This document shows, one piece after another, positions 1-5,220 of a stretch of 5,276 nt of DNA. The notes beneath the pieces were generated by a model. It did not search any database. It was given only the letters and a program-made list of their open reading frames with translations, and was not told the origin of the DNA. Source of the DNA: Nitrospira sp. (GTDB lineage Bacteria; Nitrospirota; Nitrospiria; Nitrospirales; Nitrospiraceae); the NCBI GenBank assembly GCA_012032965.1, contig JAAUPT010000164.1, positions 1-5,276 on the forward strand, read 5' to 3'. The stretch's first letter is position 1; every line of letters starts with the position of its first letter. Position numbers and translations under genes: made by a program.

Positions 1-355
1 CTCGTTCCGGCCTGCACAGGCCAAACACGTTGAATGCCTGATAGTGTTGATGGAGAGAGAAAACGATATGGATAGTGCGCGCGTCCATTGGAAATACGTC
101 GGTTGGCTTGATCGGTACGATCTCGTGGGCCTGATGCCATCCTAATTGCTCCTCAAATCCCTCCGCCACTACAATTGAGCGGAACATGCCCTGTGGGGGG
201 GCGTCAAAATCATACGCTTTCGTCTCATCTGACTGGTTTTGGAATTCTGAAATCGGTACGTTTTCGGTGAGCGGCAGCTCCTCGGCTGCGGCACACTGAA
301 CAGATGGAAAACAGGTCAGTATGAGCTGACAGGCGAGCAAAGATACCCGAATCAT
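1..355 (-). CDS. Small exported protein of unknown function, N-terminal part (runs off left edge)
   Basis: Reading leftward from the ATG at 355-353, the frame stays open for 118 codons to the window edge, so the C-terminus is missing. The N-terminus looks like a Sec signal peptide: MIR, then a hydrophobic stretch (residues 4-19), then small residues Cys-Ala-Ala-Ala before two Glu. Cleavage is likely near residues 23-25. The cysteines do not sit in a proper lipobox, so I do not call it a lipoprotein. The mature part begins with an acidic, Gln/Ser-rich linker. A more ordered segment follows, with an FDAPPQGMFRS stretch and, near the edge, IHIVFSLHQHYQAFNVFG. I do not recognise the family. A GTG one codon upstream (358) is an alternative start. 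The Shine-Dalgarno is weak (AGG five bases before the ATG). It is divergent from the methyltransferase gene. The open frame, signal peptide and codon pattern support a real gene. Confidence 0.7.
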   Translation of the reverse strand, partial: MIRVSLLACQLILTCFPSVQCAAAEELPLTENVPISEFQNQSDETKAYDFDAPPQGMFRSIVVAEGFEEQLGWHQAHEIVPIKPTDVFPMDARTIHIVFSLHQHYQAFNVFGLCRPER

Positions 356-364
356 CACGCCTGT

Positions 365-394
365 CTGCTACACCTATTGAAACAGCACTGTCAA
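365..394 (-). promoter_or_regulatory. Candidate sigma70-type promoter for the secreted-protein gene
   Basis: On the minus strand a perfect -35 hexamer TTGACA (394-389) is followed after 18 bp by TAGCAG (370-365), a poor -10. Transcription would start almost at the ATG (355), giving a nearly leaderless mRNA, which weakens the call. The -35 lies inside an imperfect inverted repeat (377-394: TTG-AA-ACAG-CA-CTGT-CAA), a possible operator. Confidence 0.3.
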
Positions 395-414
395 TAAACA
401 GACTGAGTTAGCCA

Positions 415-444
415 TTGCGGCGTTTTCCAGCCATCTGTTAGGAT
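415..444 (+). promoter_or_regulatory. Candidate promoter for the methyltransferase gene
   Basis: TTGCGG (415-420), an 18-bp spacer, then TAGGAT (439-444). The -10 is identical to that of the much stronger promoter at 4128-4156. The -35 matches only in its first three bases. It would give a leader of about 45 nt before the ATG at 498. Confidence 0.35.
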
Positions 445-497
445 TTCGCCCACTGTACCGGGCTCTTCATTAAACTCATTACCGGTGACCGGGGAAT

Positions 498-1916
498 ATG
501 CTGCAAGATGCTGATGCCCTTCCGCAGCTAGTCGGAGAATATAAGCCGCTGGATCAGTGGCAGACCCATCTCAATCAGCTCTTTTATGGGCTACGAGGGG
601 ATAAGCTCCGATCCTATTACCAGACGTTCGCATCGGCGGACTTCCGGCTGGCCCATGCGTTGGCGGCCGATTATTACGAGCGCGTGACGAAGCGAGAGAA
701 AGCTGGCAGTCATCCGCCATCGTCCTCTGATCGTTTAACCATACTGGAACTGGGGCCCGGCAACGGCAACCTCGCTGCCTGTTTTCTGAGTCATCTCAAG
801 GCGCTCGATAGGCAAAGCACCATCTATCCGCGTGTGCGGTATATCATGATTGATTGGGAACAACCGGTGTTGGACGGGGCTCTCGCTCACGCCGACCTGG
901 CAGTCCATCGGGATCGTGTGGATACCCTCTGCGGGTCCATTGATCACATAGCCGGGGTGGCTGATGGGACTGTCGATCGAATCATCGGCAACGAACTGTG
1001 GAACGACCTGCCCACCAAGTTGTTGGCGAAACAGGGAAGCGAGGTCGAAGAAGAATATATCCGCCCGAACCTCAGCGAAACACTGCATGCCGCCATTCAG
1101 GACTGGTCGGCATTCGTCCGAGCGTTCCAAGCCAAGGATCTCGACGTGCTCAAGACCTTTCCGCCGTTCCTTGACGAACTCGTGTGGGAAAAGGAGTATC
1201 GCAAGGTCGAATGGAAAGACGTACCCTATCGGAAAACCATCGTCGAATTTCTCCAGGCCATCGACCAAGAGGTGGTAGTGCCTGTCAATGTGGGTGCCTT
1301 CGCAACGCTCAAAGAGGCGAAGCGGCTCTTGGCCCCGGACGCCATTGGATTCAGCGCTTTCGATGCGGGGACTGCCGACATGAATGTCTTAAACGATCCG
1401 GAGAAACCGTGCTATGGCCAGTTCGGCGGGCAGTACAGTTTCATGGTCAACTTCGCACTGGTCGAAGCCGTCGCGAAGCATTTGGGGATGAATGAGACGA
1501 TGCTGGAACCACAGCGGGAGTTCGTGGGACGGTCGCTGAATACGAATGCGATCACCCTCATGGAGCTGTTAGCCACCCATCCCTCCGCAGGACCGAAGCT
1601 CCAATCGTGGCAACAGGATCGATTGGTCCTGAAGACGATCAAGGCGCTCAACGAAACCCTTGAAAGCCCCTATCGCCGTCGGCTCGAATTTCCGCTCGGC
1701 ACCAACATGCCACCGGAGGAACGGGAGACCTTAGGCGCCATTCTGCGAGCGCTGAAAGAGAATGGTATTCCAGATACCGTGGCCTATCTGACCGAAGAAG
1801 AGCTCACCCACGCGCAGAAGGATTTAGAAGATCTCGGTTACGAGACCGAGGCTATCAAGATGGCCTTGGGCGCCCCTCCCAGCCCCATCGAATATTGCCA
1901 CTTCGCCTGCCGATAA
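498..1916 (+). CDS. MidA/NDUFAF7-like class I SAM-dependent methyltransferase
   Basis: A 472-residue cytosolic protein resembling the MidA family (COG1565, Methyltransf_28). Its mitochondrial member NDUFAF7 methylates an arginine of a complex I subunit; bacterial substrates are largely unknown. Seen here: the SAM-binding motif I ILELGPGNGN at residues 82-91; an acidic residue after the second strand (YIMIDWEQP, Asp119); NELWNDLP at 165-172, matching the family's NELxDALP segment; FSAFDAGTADMN at 285-296, matching the FxFDYG-like segment; and QYSFMVNFALVEAVAKHLG at 312-330, matching its DFTxLAEAA-like segment. An inserted region (about 185-250) and a helical, charged C-terminal part (about 370-460) are more divergent. 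An in-frame TGA at 486-488 makes ATG 498 the first possible start. The preceding GGGG is a weak, close Shine-Dalgarno. The fold assignment is fairly secure; the substrate is not inferable. It converges on the membrane protein gene. Confidence 0.82.
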   Translation: MLQDADALPQLVGEYKPLDQWQTHLNQLFYGLRGDKLRSYYQTFASADFRLAHALAADYYERVTKREKAGSHPPSSSDRLTILELGPGNGNLAACFLSHLKALDRQSTIYPRVRYIMIDWEQPVLDGALAHADLAVHRDRVDTLCGSIDHIAGVADGTVDRIIGNELWNDLPTKLLAKQGSEVEEEYIRPNLSETLHAAIQDWSAFVRAFQAKDLDVLKTFPPFLDELVWEKEYRKVEWKDVPYRKTIVEFLQAIDQEVVVPVNVGAFATLKEAKRLLAPDAIGFSAFDAGTADMNVLNDPEKPCYGQFGGQYSFMVNFALVEAVAKHLGMNETMLEPQREFVGRSLNTNAITLMELLATHPSAGPKLQSWQQDRLVLKTIKALNETLESPYRRRLEFPLGTNMPPEERETLGAILRALKENGIPDTVAYLTEEELTHAQKDLEDLGYETEAIKMALGAPPSPIEYCHFACR

Positions 1917-1997
1917 CGTTACCGTACTCAGCTGGTTAATCGTCATCTTTTCTGCACCGCTTGGTGACGGAACGACCTGGAGAAGCTGAGAGCATCG
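1917..1997. other. Convergent intergenic gap, no clear terminator
   Basis: 81 bp lie between the stop codons of two convergent genes. There is a short hairpin (CACC-GCTT-GGTG, 1955-1966) inside wider inverted repeats (CGTCA 1941-1945 with TGACG 1965-1969; CTCAGCT 1927-1933 with AGCTGAG 1984-1990). None is followed by a T-tract in either direction, so I do not call a rho-independent terminator. Confidence 0.4.
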
Positions 1998-3098
1998 TCA
2001 GCCGGTCGGAGTCAACGGAGCGACCAGCAGGGAACTCAAGGGACTGGCGAGCAGGGGGGCAAGGATCAACCCGAACTGCGGGAAGTGATCTTGTAACGAC
2101 AGGAACAAGCCGTTGTCTTTGAGCCATTGGTCTGGATCCGGCTCGGTCGCTGTTGGTGAGCGTTCCAAGAGTTGTGCTTCGGCCCGTCTGGCCAGCAGGA
2201 GCGCTGCGGGCAGATAGGTCGCCACCAACATCAACGTAAAGGTGACGCCCCAAAAGAGGGTAATGGCTAAAGCGGCCCCAAGCACCGCCTCTTGACCAGC
2301 TTTGTCGGCCACCAACGCCGCAGGCCACCGAAGCCAGGCTCCCATGTGCAAGATGCCGGAAACGAGAATCGCCGAGGCGGCGGTCAAGACTTCCTTCAAC
2401 CGCTTCATCTGTGATGCATAGAATTTGGGGTCGGGTTGGCCTGAGATCGGCGGCGCAAGGGTGCTGCAAGCTGCCAGCAGAGCCACCACAGGGACGATCA
2501 GGGCTTGCACGTTCACGATGGACACCACCACCATGACATAGCGCAAGAGGTGCTCGCCGATCCGCTGAGGTCCAGCCTGGCGGAGGTTATCGTAACTAAA
2601 GCCAAAGATGGCGCGGTAGAGCGTATGTGTCTCATCGAGTGCCCAGATAAAGGCCACACCGCTTAGGGCAAAGACTATTCCGACGGAGGTGACCACCCAC
2701 AGCCGCGATCGCGAATGACATTGGTAGATGATCATCGCACAGAGGATGAACGCGTAAATCCCAGCCACCAACGCCAGCACCACCGTGGTGAGCCAGATGT
2801 ACCTCGACTTGACCTCCACCAGAAAATGGGTGGCGTTGAACGGCTGTTCCGAAGTCTCCGAGGCTGGATGCATCAACCAGTTGGTGAGACTATGAAAGTT
2901 ATTGACCGTGATATTGGAACTGAACTCAAATAGTCCGATCGCAAGCAGCAGGATGAACACCGGGGGAATGATGAGGAGCAAGAAGCGATAGTCGGAAGCG
3001 TGTGAGGGAACCGGGGTGTCATGGCATCCAGGTGTAACCAACGCAGATCGCAGACGCACGAACGGAGTGGCGCATCCTAGCACAATCGTTCTGCCCAC
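1998..3098 (-). CDS. Polytopic inner-membrane protein of unknown function
   Basis: A 366-residue protein with about six transmembrane helices, at roughly residues 38-58, 101-125, 133-153, 186-210, 237-257 and 272-303, plus a weak hydrophobic stretch at 343-361. Segment 60-98 between the first two helices would form the longest loop. A polar segment follows helix 6 (304-340). No transporter, enzyme or sensor motif is recognisable, so no function is proposed. The start is uncertain. The frame opens with GTG at 3098, but the upstream AGGA directly abuts it with no spacing. In-frame GTG and TTG codons 13-19 codons later would shorten the 37-residue polar N-terminus. It begins 11 bp after the stop of the discoidin-like gene, so it is very probably the last gene of the same transcript. 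Confidence 0.75.
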   Translation of the reverse strand: MGRTIVLGCATPFVRLRSALVTPGCHDTPVPSHASDYRFLLLIIPPVFILLLAIGLFEFSSNITVNNFHSLTNWLMHPASETSEQPFNATHFLVEVKSRYIWLTTVVLALVAGIYAFILCAMIIYQCHSRSRLWVVTSVGIVFALSGVAFIWALDETHTLYRAIFGFSYDNLRQAGPQRIGEHLLRYVMVVVSIVNVQALIVPVVALLAACSTLAPPISGQPDPKFYASQMKRLKEVLTAASAILVSGILHMGAWLRWPAALVADKAGQEAVLGAALAITLFWGVTFTLMLVATYLPAALLLARRAEAQLLERSPTATEPDPDQWLKDNGLFLSLQDHFPQFGLILAPLLASPLSSLLVAPLTPTG

Positions 3099-3109
3099 TC
3101 CTGGGGAAA

Positions 3110-3583
3110 TTAGGCTACTCGCATCTGATCAAGAGTTGCTGGCACACGGTTTCCCCCGATGTCGGGAATGATGCAGAGCTCGAGAACTGTGACGCTTGAA
3201 AGGTCCACGTGGTGATCTTCCGCTTCGGAAGTCGACCCTTGGGGACTGAAGTTCCACTGCTGACGCGCGATATCTCGGAAGGTCTTTCCGCCATCCTGTG
3301 ACCACCGCAGCACATACTCTTGCGTCCGCTCGATCCCAGGCTCCACGAAGTTCAACCGGATCCGACGAACTCGTTGTGGAGCAGAAAAGAGCAGTCGAAT
3401 CGTTTGCTCACCCAGCCCTCCGGCACGCCATCCTGACGACCGATTAAGCAACAGTGCGGCTTCGATCGGATGCGCAGGATCTTCCGACGTGACTTCGACG
3501 TCAGCCAAACTGTCGAGATCCAACCAGGTGGGATCATCGGAGGCAACGTGTTTCTGAGCTGGGTCGAGAAGTCGTTTACGCAT
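3110..3583 (-). CDS. Small cytosolic protein with discoidin/F5-8 type C-like beta-sandwich
   Basis: 157 residues starting at ATG 3583-3581, chosen because GGAGG (3595-3591) lies 7 bp upstream. The open frame extends further upstream to 3772, but that extension overlaps the HPF-like gene in another frame and is a shadow. After a charged N-terminus (1-20), the core holds a GW pair (51-52), alternating hydrophobic strands (TIRLLFSAPQRVRRIRLNF, 61-79), a WSQDGGKTFRDI segment (94-105), QQWNFSPQG (108-116) and IIPDIGG (138-144). This pattern of paired strands with an aromatic/Asp-Gly turn resembles galactose-binding-like (discoidin) domains, often annotated as carbohydrate-binding. I see no signal peptide, so an extracellular glycan-binding role is doubtful. 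It sits 44 bp after the HPF-like gene and 11 bp before the membrane protein gene. The gene is real; the fold is a pattern judgement. Confidence 0.8.
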   Translation of the reverse strand: MRKRLLDPAQKHVASDDPTWLDLDSLADVEVTSEDPAHPIEAALLLNRSSGWRAGGLGEQTIRLLFSAPQRVRRIRLNFVEPGIERTQEYVLRWSQDGGKTFRDIARQQWNFSPQGSTSEAEDHHVDLSSVTVLELCIIPDIGGNRVPATLDQMRVA

Positions 3584-3590
3584 CGCTGGA

Positions 3591-3595
3591 CCTCC
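3591..3595 (-). promoter_or_regulatory. Shine-Dalgarno fixing the start of the discoidin-like gene
   Basis: GGAGG on the minus strand, seven bases before ATG 3583. It selects this ATG over the longer upstream frame. Confidence 0.85.
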
Positions 3596-3627
3596 TGATG
3601 GTGAGGGGTGAGCCTCGGTTGCTGGGA

Positions 3628-3941
3628 TTATCGATCCTTGAGTCGACCGAGCGTGCTCTCCACCGACCGCTCGAGTTTGTCCGCTGCTCCACTCAAGGCG
3701 AGCTCGACTGTCGCGGCCTGATGGGTCACGGCGATGGGCTGGTGACCGGCTAGCCTGGCTTCCAGGACGCACCGGATATCGTCACCTTTTGTTTGTGACT
3801 GTTGGTATCGCTGAGATGCGCTTCGACCCGCGTAATCCGATCACGAAATCGGCCGAGTGCTCCTTCCACACTGGTCTCAACAAGCGCAACGATTTCCTCA
3901 CGCCCATGGATATTGTTATCCGTATTGACTTGAATCTGCAT
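3628..3941 (-). pseudogene. HPF/RaiA-family ribosome-associated protein gene, frameshifted
   Basis: From ATG 3941 the frame reads MQIQVNTDNNIHGREE and continues to SHKQK (residue 52), then passes into an unrelated tail and stops at TAG after 63 residues. In the -1 frame, directly after the A-run at 3790-3787, a family-like C-terminal half continues: GDDIRCVLEARLAGHQPIAV, then the HQAATVELALSGAADKLERS segment, then TLGRLKDR and TAA at 3630-3628. The repaired protein is 104 residues, the usual size of short HPF-like proteins (Ribosomal_S30AE family), which bind ribosomes and promote hibernation under stress. One extra A (AAA CAA AAA GGT) restores the frame. GGAGG lies seven bases before the ATG, an excellent ribosome site, and a promoter lies just upstream. 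The cause may be an assembly error in an A-run, a real mutation, or -1 slippage at A-AAG. As printed, the gene makes only the N-terminal half. Confidence 0.85.
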
Positions 3942-3974
3942 CCGACTCCCTCCCGTGAACTATGTGAACAATGG

Positions 3975-4004
3975 ACCCTACTCGCCAGGGCCAAAAAAAG
4001 TCAA
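3975..4004 (-). promoter_or_regulatory. Sigma70-type promoter of the HPF-like / discoidin-like / membrane protein unit
   Basis: On the minus strand TTGACT (4004-3999), an 18-bp spacer containing a T-run, then TAGGGT (3980-3975). The predicted start near 3968 leaves a leader of about 27 nt ending in the strong GGAGG Shine-Dalgarno before ATG 3941. Position and hexamers fit well; the -10 is imperfect. Confidence 0.55.
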
Positions 4005-4020
4005 TCGAGCCAAGGCCACG

Positions 4021-4043
4021 GATGAAGTCTCATAATCTTCATC
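4021..4043. repeat. Inverted repeat upstream of the leftward promoter
   Basis: GATGAAG (4021-4027) and CTTCATC (4037-4043) form a perfect 7-bp inverted repeat with a 9-bp spacer. It is centred about 64 bp upstream of the predicted leftward transcription start, a position open to an activator or repressor. It is not followed by a T-run, so a terminator is unlikely. Confidence 0.45.
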
Positions 4044-4084
4044 TTCAGGGCAGATGATCAGGAAGAAAGAGAGGGGGAATAGAC

Positions 4085-4121
4085 AGACGCGGAGTCCGCG
4101 GTGAAAACGCGGTGTGCGTCT
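4085..4121. repeat. Nested GC-rich inverted repeat between the two divergent promoters
   Basis: AGACGC (4085-4090) pairs with GCGTCT (4116-4121). Inside, CCGCG (4096-4100) pairs with CGCGG (4108-4112) around the loop GTGAAAA. An overlapping odd palindrome, CGCGGA-G-TCCGCG, lies at 4089-4101 or one base off. It ends seven bases before the -35 of the rightward promoter. It could be an operator. As RNA it would be a stable stem-loop, but no T-run follows. Confidence 0.45.
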
Positions 4122-4127
4122 AGCGAC

Positions 4128-4156
4128 TTGACATTGGTATGGTAAGCCAATAGGAT
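4128..4156 (+). promoter_or_regulatory. Strong sigma70-type promoter for the riboswitch-permease transcript
   Basis: Perfect TTGACA (4128-4133), optimal 17-bp spacer, TAGGAT (4151-4156). The predicted start is near 4163, about 20 bases before the aptamer core and 250 bases before the permease ATG. The match and its position directly ahead of a riboswitch make this the best-supported promoter in the window. Confidence 0.8.
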
Positions 4157-4179
4157 CCATACGAAACTAGTTCCAAAAG

Positions 4180-4284
4180 GAAAACTAGGGTTCCGGCTTC
4201 CTTGTCTTGTAGGAAGGAGCGTCTGGTCCAAGAGTTTTCGGCCTCGCATAACGAGGCTCCACGGAGGGATAAAAACCCGGGAGA
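4180..4284 (+). ncRNA. ykkC-family riboswitch aptamer, best read as guanidine-I
   Basis: The hallmark conserved segments appear in order: CTAGGGTTCCGG (4185-4196), CTGGTCCAAGAG (4223-4234), and ACGGAGGGATAAAA (4261-4274) running into CCCGGGAGA (4276-4284). The helices fit. P1: GAAAACT (4180-4186) with AGTTTTC (4233-4239), seven perfect pairs. P2: CTTCCT (4197-4202) with AGGAAG (4211-4216). P3: GCCTCG (4241-4246) with CGAGGC (4252-4257), closing a five-base loop. ykkC subtype 1 binds guanidine and turns on guanidine-handling genes; subtype 2 RNAs sense ppGpp, PRPP or related nucleotides and carry an extra P0 helix. I see no P0, and the CCCGGGAGA tail matches subtype 1. Two positions differ from the consensus I remember: A4230 (usually G) and A4275 (usually G). 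The family call is very secure, the ligand somewhat less so. Confidence 0.9.
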
Positions 4285-4285
4285 T

Positions 4286-4310
4286 CATGTACAGAGGTAC
4301 ATGGCCTTTT
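4286..4310 (+). terminator. Terminator-like hairpin directly after the aptamer
   Basis: CATGTAC (4286-4292) and GTACATG (4297-4303) form a perfect 7-bp stem with an AGAG loop, followed by GCC and four Ts (4307-4310). It starts two bases after the aptamer's last conserved base. The stem is AT-rich and the T-run short, so it may be a weak or pausing terminator rather than a full one. Confidence 0.4.
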
Positions 4311-4342
4311 GGGAATTTAACCTTCCAGCAGGAGGCTTCGTT

Positions 4343-4420
4343 ATGCATCTCCATTCCATAGTGCTTTTCGTACCGGATCAGGCAGACCTCCTGCTGAGTC
4401 AGAGAGGTCTGTCATGGTAA
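4343..4420 (+). CDS. Putative 25-residue leader peptide overlapping the permease start
   Basis: An ATG at 4343 preceded by AGGAGG (4330-4335) with 7-bp spacing is the strongest ribosome site on the plus strand here. It opens a 25-codon frame (MHLHSIVLFVPDQADLLLSQ, then five more residues ending in Trp). The TAA (4418-4420) lies just inside the permease gene, whose ATG is 4414-4416, so ribosomes ending the leader would be placed on the permease start. The frame runs through the hairpin that masks the permease Shine-Dalgarno, so translating it would open that hairpin. No run of a single amino acid suggests classical attenuation. The peptide is not recognised and may matter only as a translated element. 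The same frame stays open further upstream through the aptamer, but that part is structured RNA and not credibly coding. Confidence 0.5.
   Translation: MHLHSIVLFVPDQADLLLSQRGLSW
4381..4413 (+). promoter_or_regulatory. Hairpin masking the permease Shine-Dalgarno
   Basis: GGCAGACCTC (4381-4390) pairs with GAGGTCTGTC (4404-4413) over ten positions (one G-U), with a 13-base loop. The 3' arm contains GAGG (4404-4407), six bases before ATG 4414, so the permease ribosome site is buried and the start codon abuts the stem base. This favours translational control, either by the riboswitch or by coupling to the leader ORF. Confidence 0.65.
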
Positions 4421-5220
4421 GCCACGAAAGTCCGGAGACGGCTCTCTCTGCTACCGGTACTTCCGAGGCGCTCCGCCGCAGCCTCACACTCTGGAACAGC
4501 CTGACCATCGGCTTCGCGACCGTCTCGCCGGTTGCCGGGCTCTACGCCATCATAGGCGTCCAGACGGTAGTGACAGGTGGTGGGTGGTTTGCGGCGCTTG
4601 CACTCTGTTTGGTGATGCAGTTGTTGGTGGCAACCGTGTATGCGGAGTTGTCCTCGCAGATTCCGATCGCGGGGGGCGCATACAAATGGGCAAGGCAACT
4701 CGGAGGCGCAACCACCGGCACGTACGCCGGGGCCATCTACATCAGCTCCACAATCGCGATGGTTACCACGACCGCCTATACCGGTGGTGTCGGTTGGCGA
4801 TTTTTTTCGGATCAGGAAGTGGAACGAGGGTCGACTCTCGTGATCTGGGGAGCGGTGTTTATGCTGGTCTGCACCGTCCTCAATCTTATCCACGTCTCGG
4901 TCTTCAAGTTCCTCATTTCCCTTGGAGTCTATGCGGAAATCGTCGGCTCGTTCGGTGTCGCATTATTGTTATTCCTCTTTTTCCGGCAGCATGATTTTTC
5001 CGAACTGTCCGCCCATCTTGGGACAGGGACTGCCCCCAGCCAGACCGCTGCGTTTCTAGCGGCGCTCGCTATTTCTGGTTGGGCGTTCATCGGCTTTGAC
5101 GCGTGCTCGACCATCGCCGAAGAAACGCACGAGCCCAAACGGATGGTGCCACGTGCAATCTTTTTCTCTCTCTGCATGGTGGGAAGCGTGGTGCTCTTTA
5201 ACTCTGCCGCTCTCACCTAA
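4414..5220 (+). CDS. APC-superfamily permease, candidate guanidine transporter (frame broken at TM7)
   Basis: 268 residues from ATG 4414 to TAA 5218-5220; APC permeases usually have about 450-520 residues and 12 helices. Seen: a polar N-terminus (1-25); TM1 (about 27-49) with the unwound segment TIGFATVSPVAGLYA; TM2 (55-78) running into ELSSQIPIAGGAYKW (79-92); TM3 (100-122), TM4 (140-161), TM5 (164-190) and TM6 (210-231); then the family signature GFDACSTIAEETHEPKRMVP (227-246) and the start of TM7. The TAA falls inside TM7, and coding sequence resumes at once in another frame (5220-5276), so one base is missing. The family is an inner-membrane amino acid/amine/choline-type importer. Substrate inference rests on the guanidine-I-like aptamer in its leader: guanidine or a guanidino compound. 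An amino acid remains possible. Confidence 0.85.
   Translation: MVSHESPETALSATGTSEALRRSLTLWNSLTIGFATVSPVAGLYAIIGVQTVVTGGGWFAALALCLVMQLLVATVYAELSSQIPIAGGAYKWARQLGGATTGTYAGAIYISSTIAMVTTTAYTGGVGWRFFSDQEVERGSTLVIWGAVFMLVCTVLNLIHVSVFKFLISLGVYAEIVGSFGVALLLFLFFRQHDFSELSAHLGTGTAPSQTAAFLAALAISGWAFIGFDACSTIAEETHEPKRMVPRAIFFSLCMVGSVVLFNSAALT

Noticed and set aside
735..1268. 177-codon open frame on the minus strand inside the methyltransferase gene
   Set aside because: It lies wholly within a gene carrying recognisable family motifs and its translation shows no family features; it is a shadow frame.
1927..1990. CTCAGCT/AGCTGAG inverted repeat as a terminator between convergent genes
   Set aside because: The loop is about 50 bases and there is no T-tract on either side.
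1936..2469. 177-codon open frame on the minus strand overlapping the membrane protein gene
   Set aside because: Its translation is Arg/Pro/Ser-rich without domain features, while the alternative frame gives clear transmembrane helices.
3584..3772. Upstream extension of the discoidin-like frame (63 extra residues)
   Set aside because: It overlaps the HPF-like C-terminal half in another frame, has a low-complexity Arg/Ser/Gly/Pro composition, and the good Shine-Dalgarno points to ATG 3583.
4241..4336. Long-range pairing of the P3 5' arm GCCTC with GAGGC of the leader Shine-Dalgarno as the switch
   Set aside because: Only five pairs, competing against a perfect local six-pair P3 with a five-base loop; thermodynamically unlikely.
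4202..4342. Upstream part of the 72-codon plus-strand frame that includes the leader ORF
   Set aside because: Its ATG would lie inside the P2 loop region of the aptamer; only the part from ATG 4343, with its own AGGAGG, is credible.
4058..4354. 98-codon open frame on the minus strand across the promoter and riboswitch
   Set aside because: It is antisense to a highly conserved structured RNA and promoter, has no ribosome site of note and no recognisable motif.
4399..4893. 164-codon open frame opposite the permease
   Set aside because: The plus-strand frame has unmistakable APC permease motifs; the antisense translation is Cys/Arg/His-rich noise.
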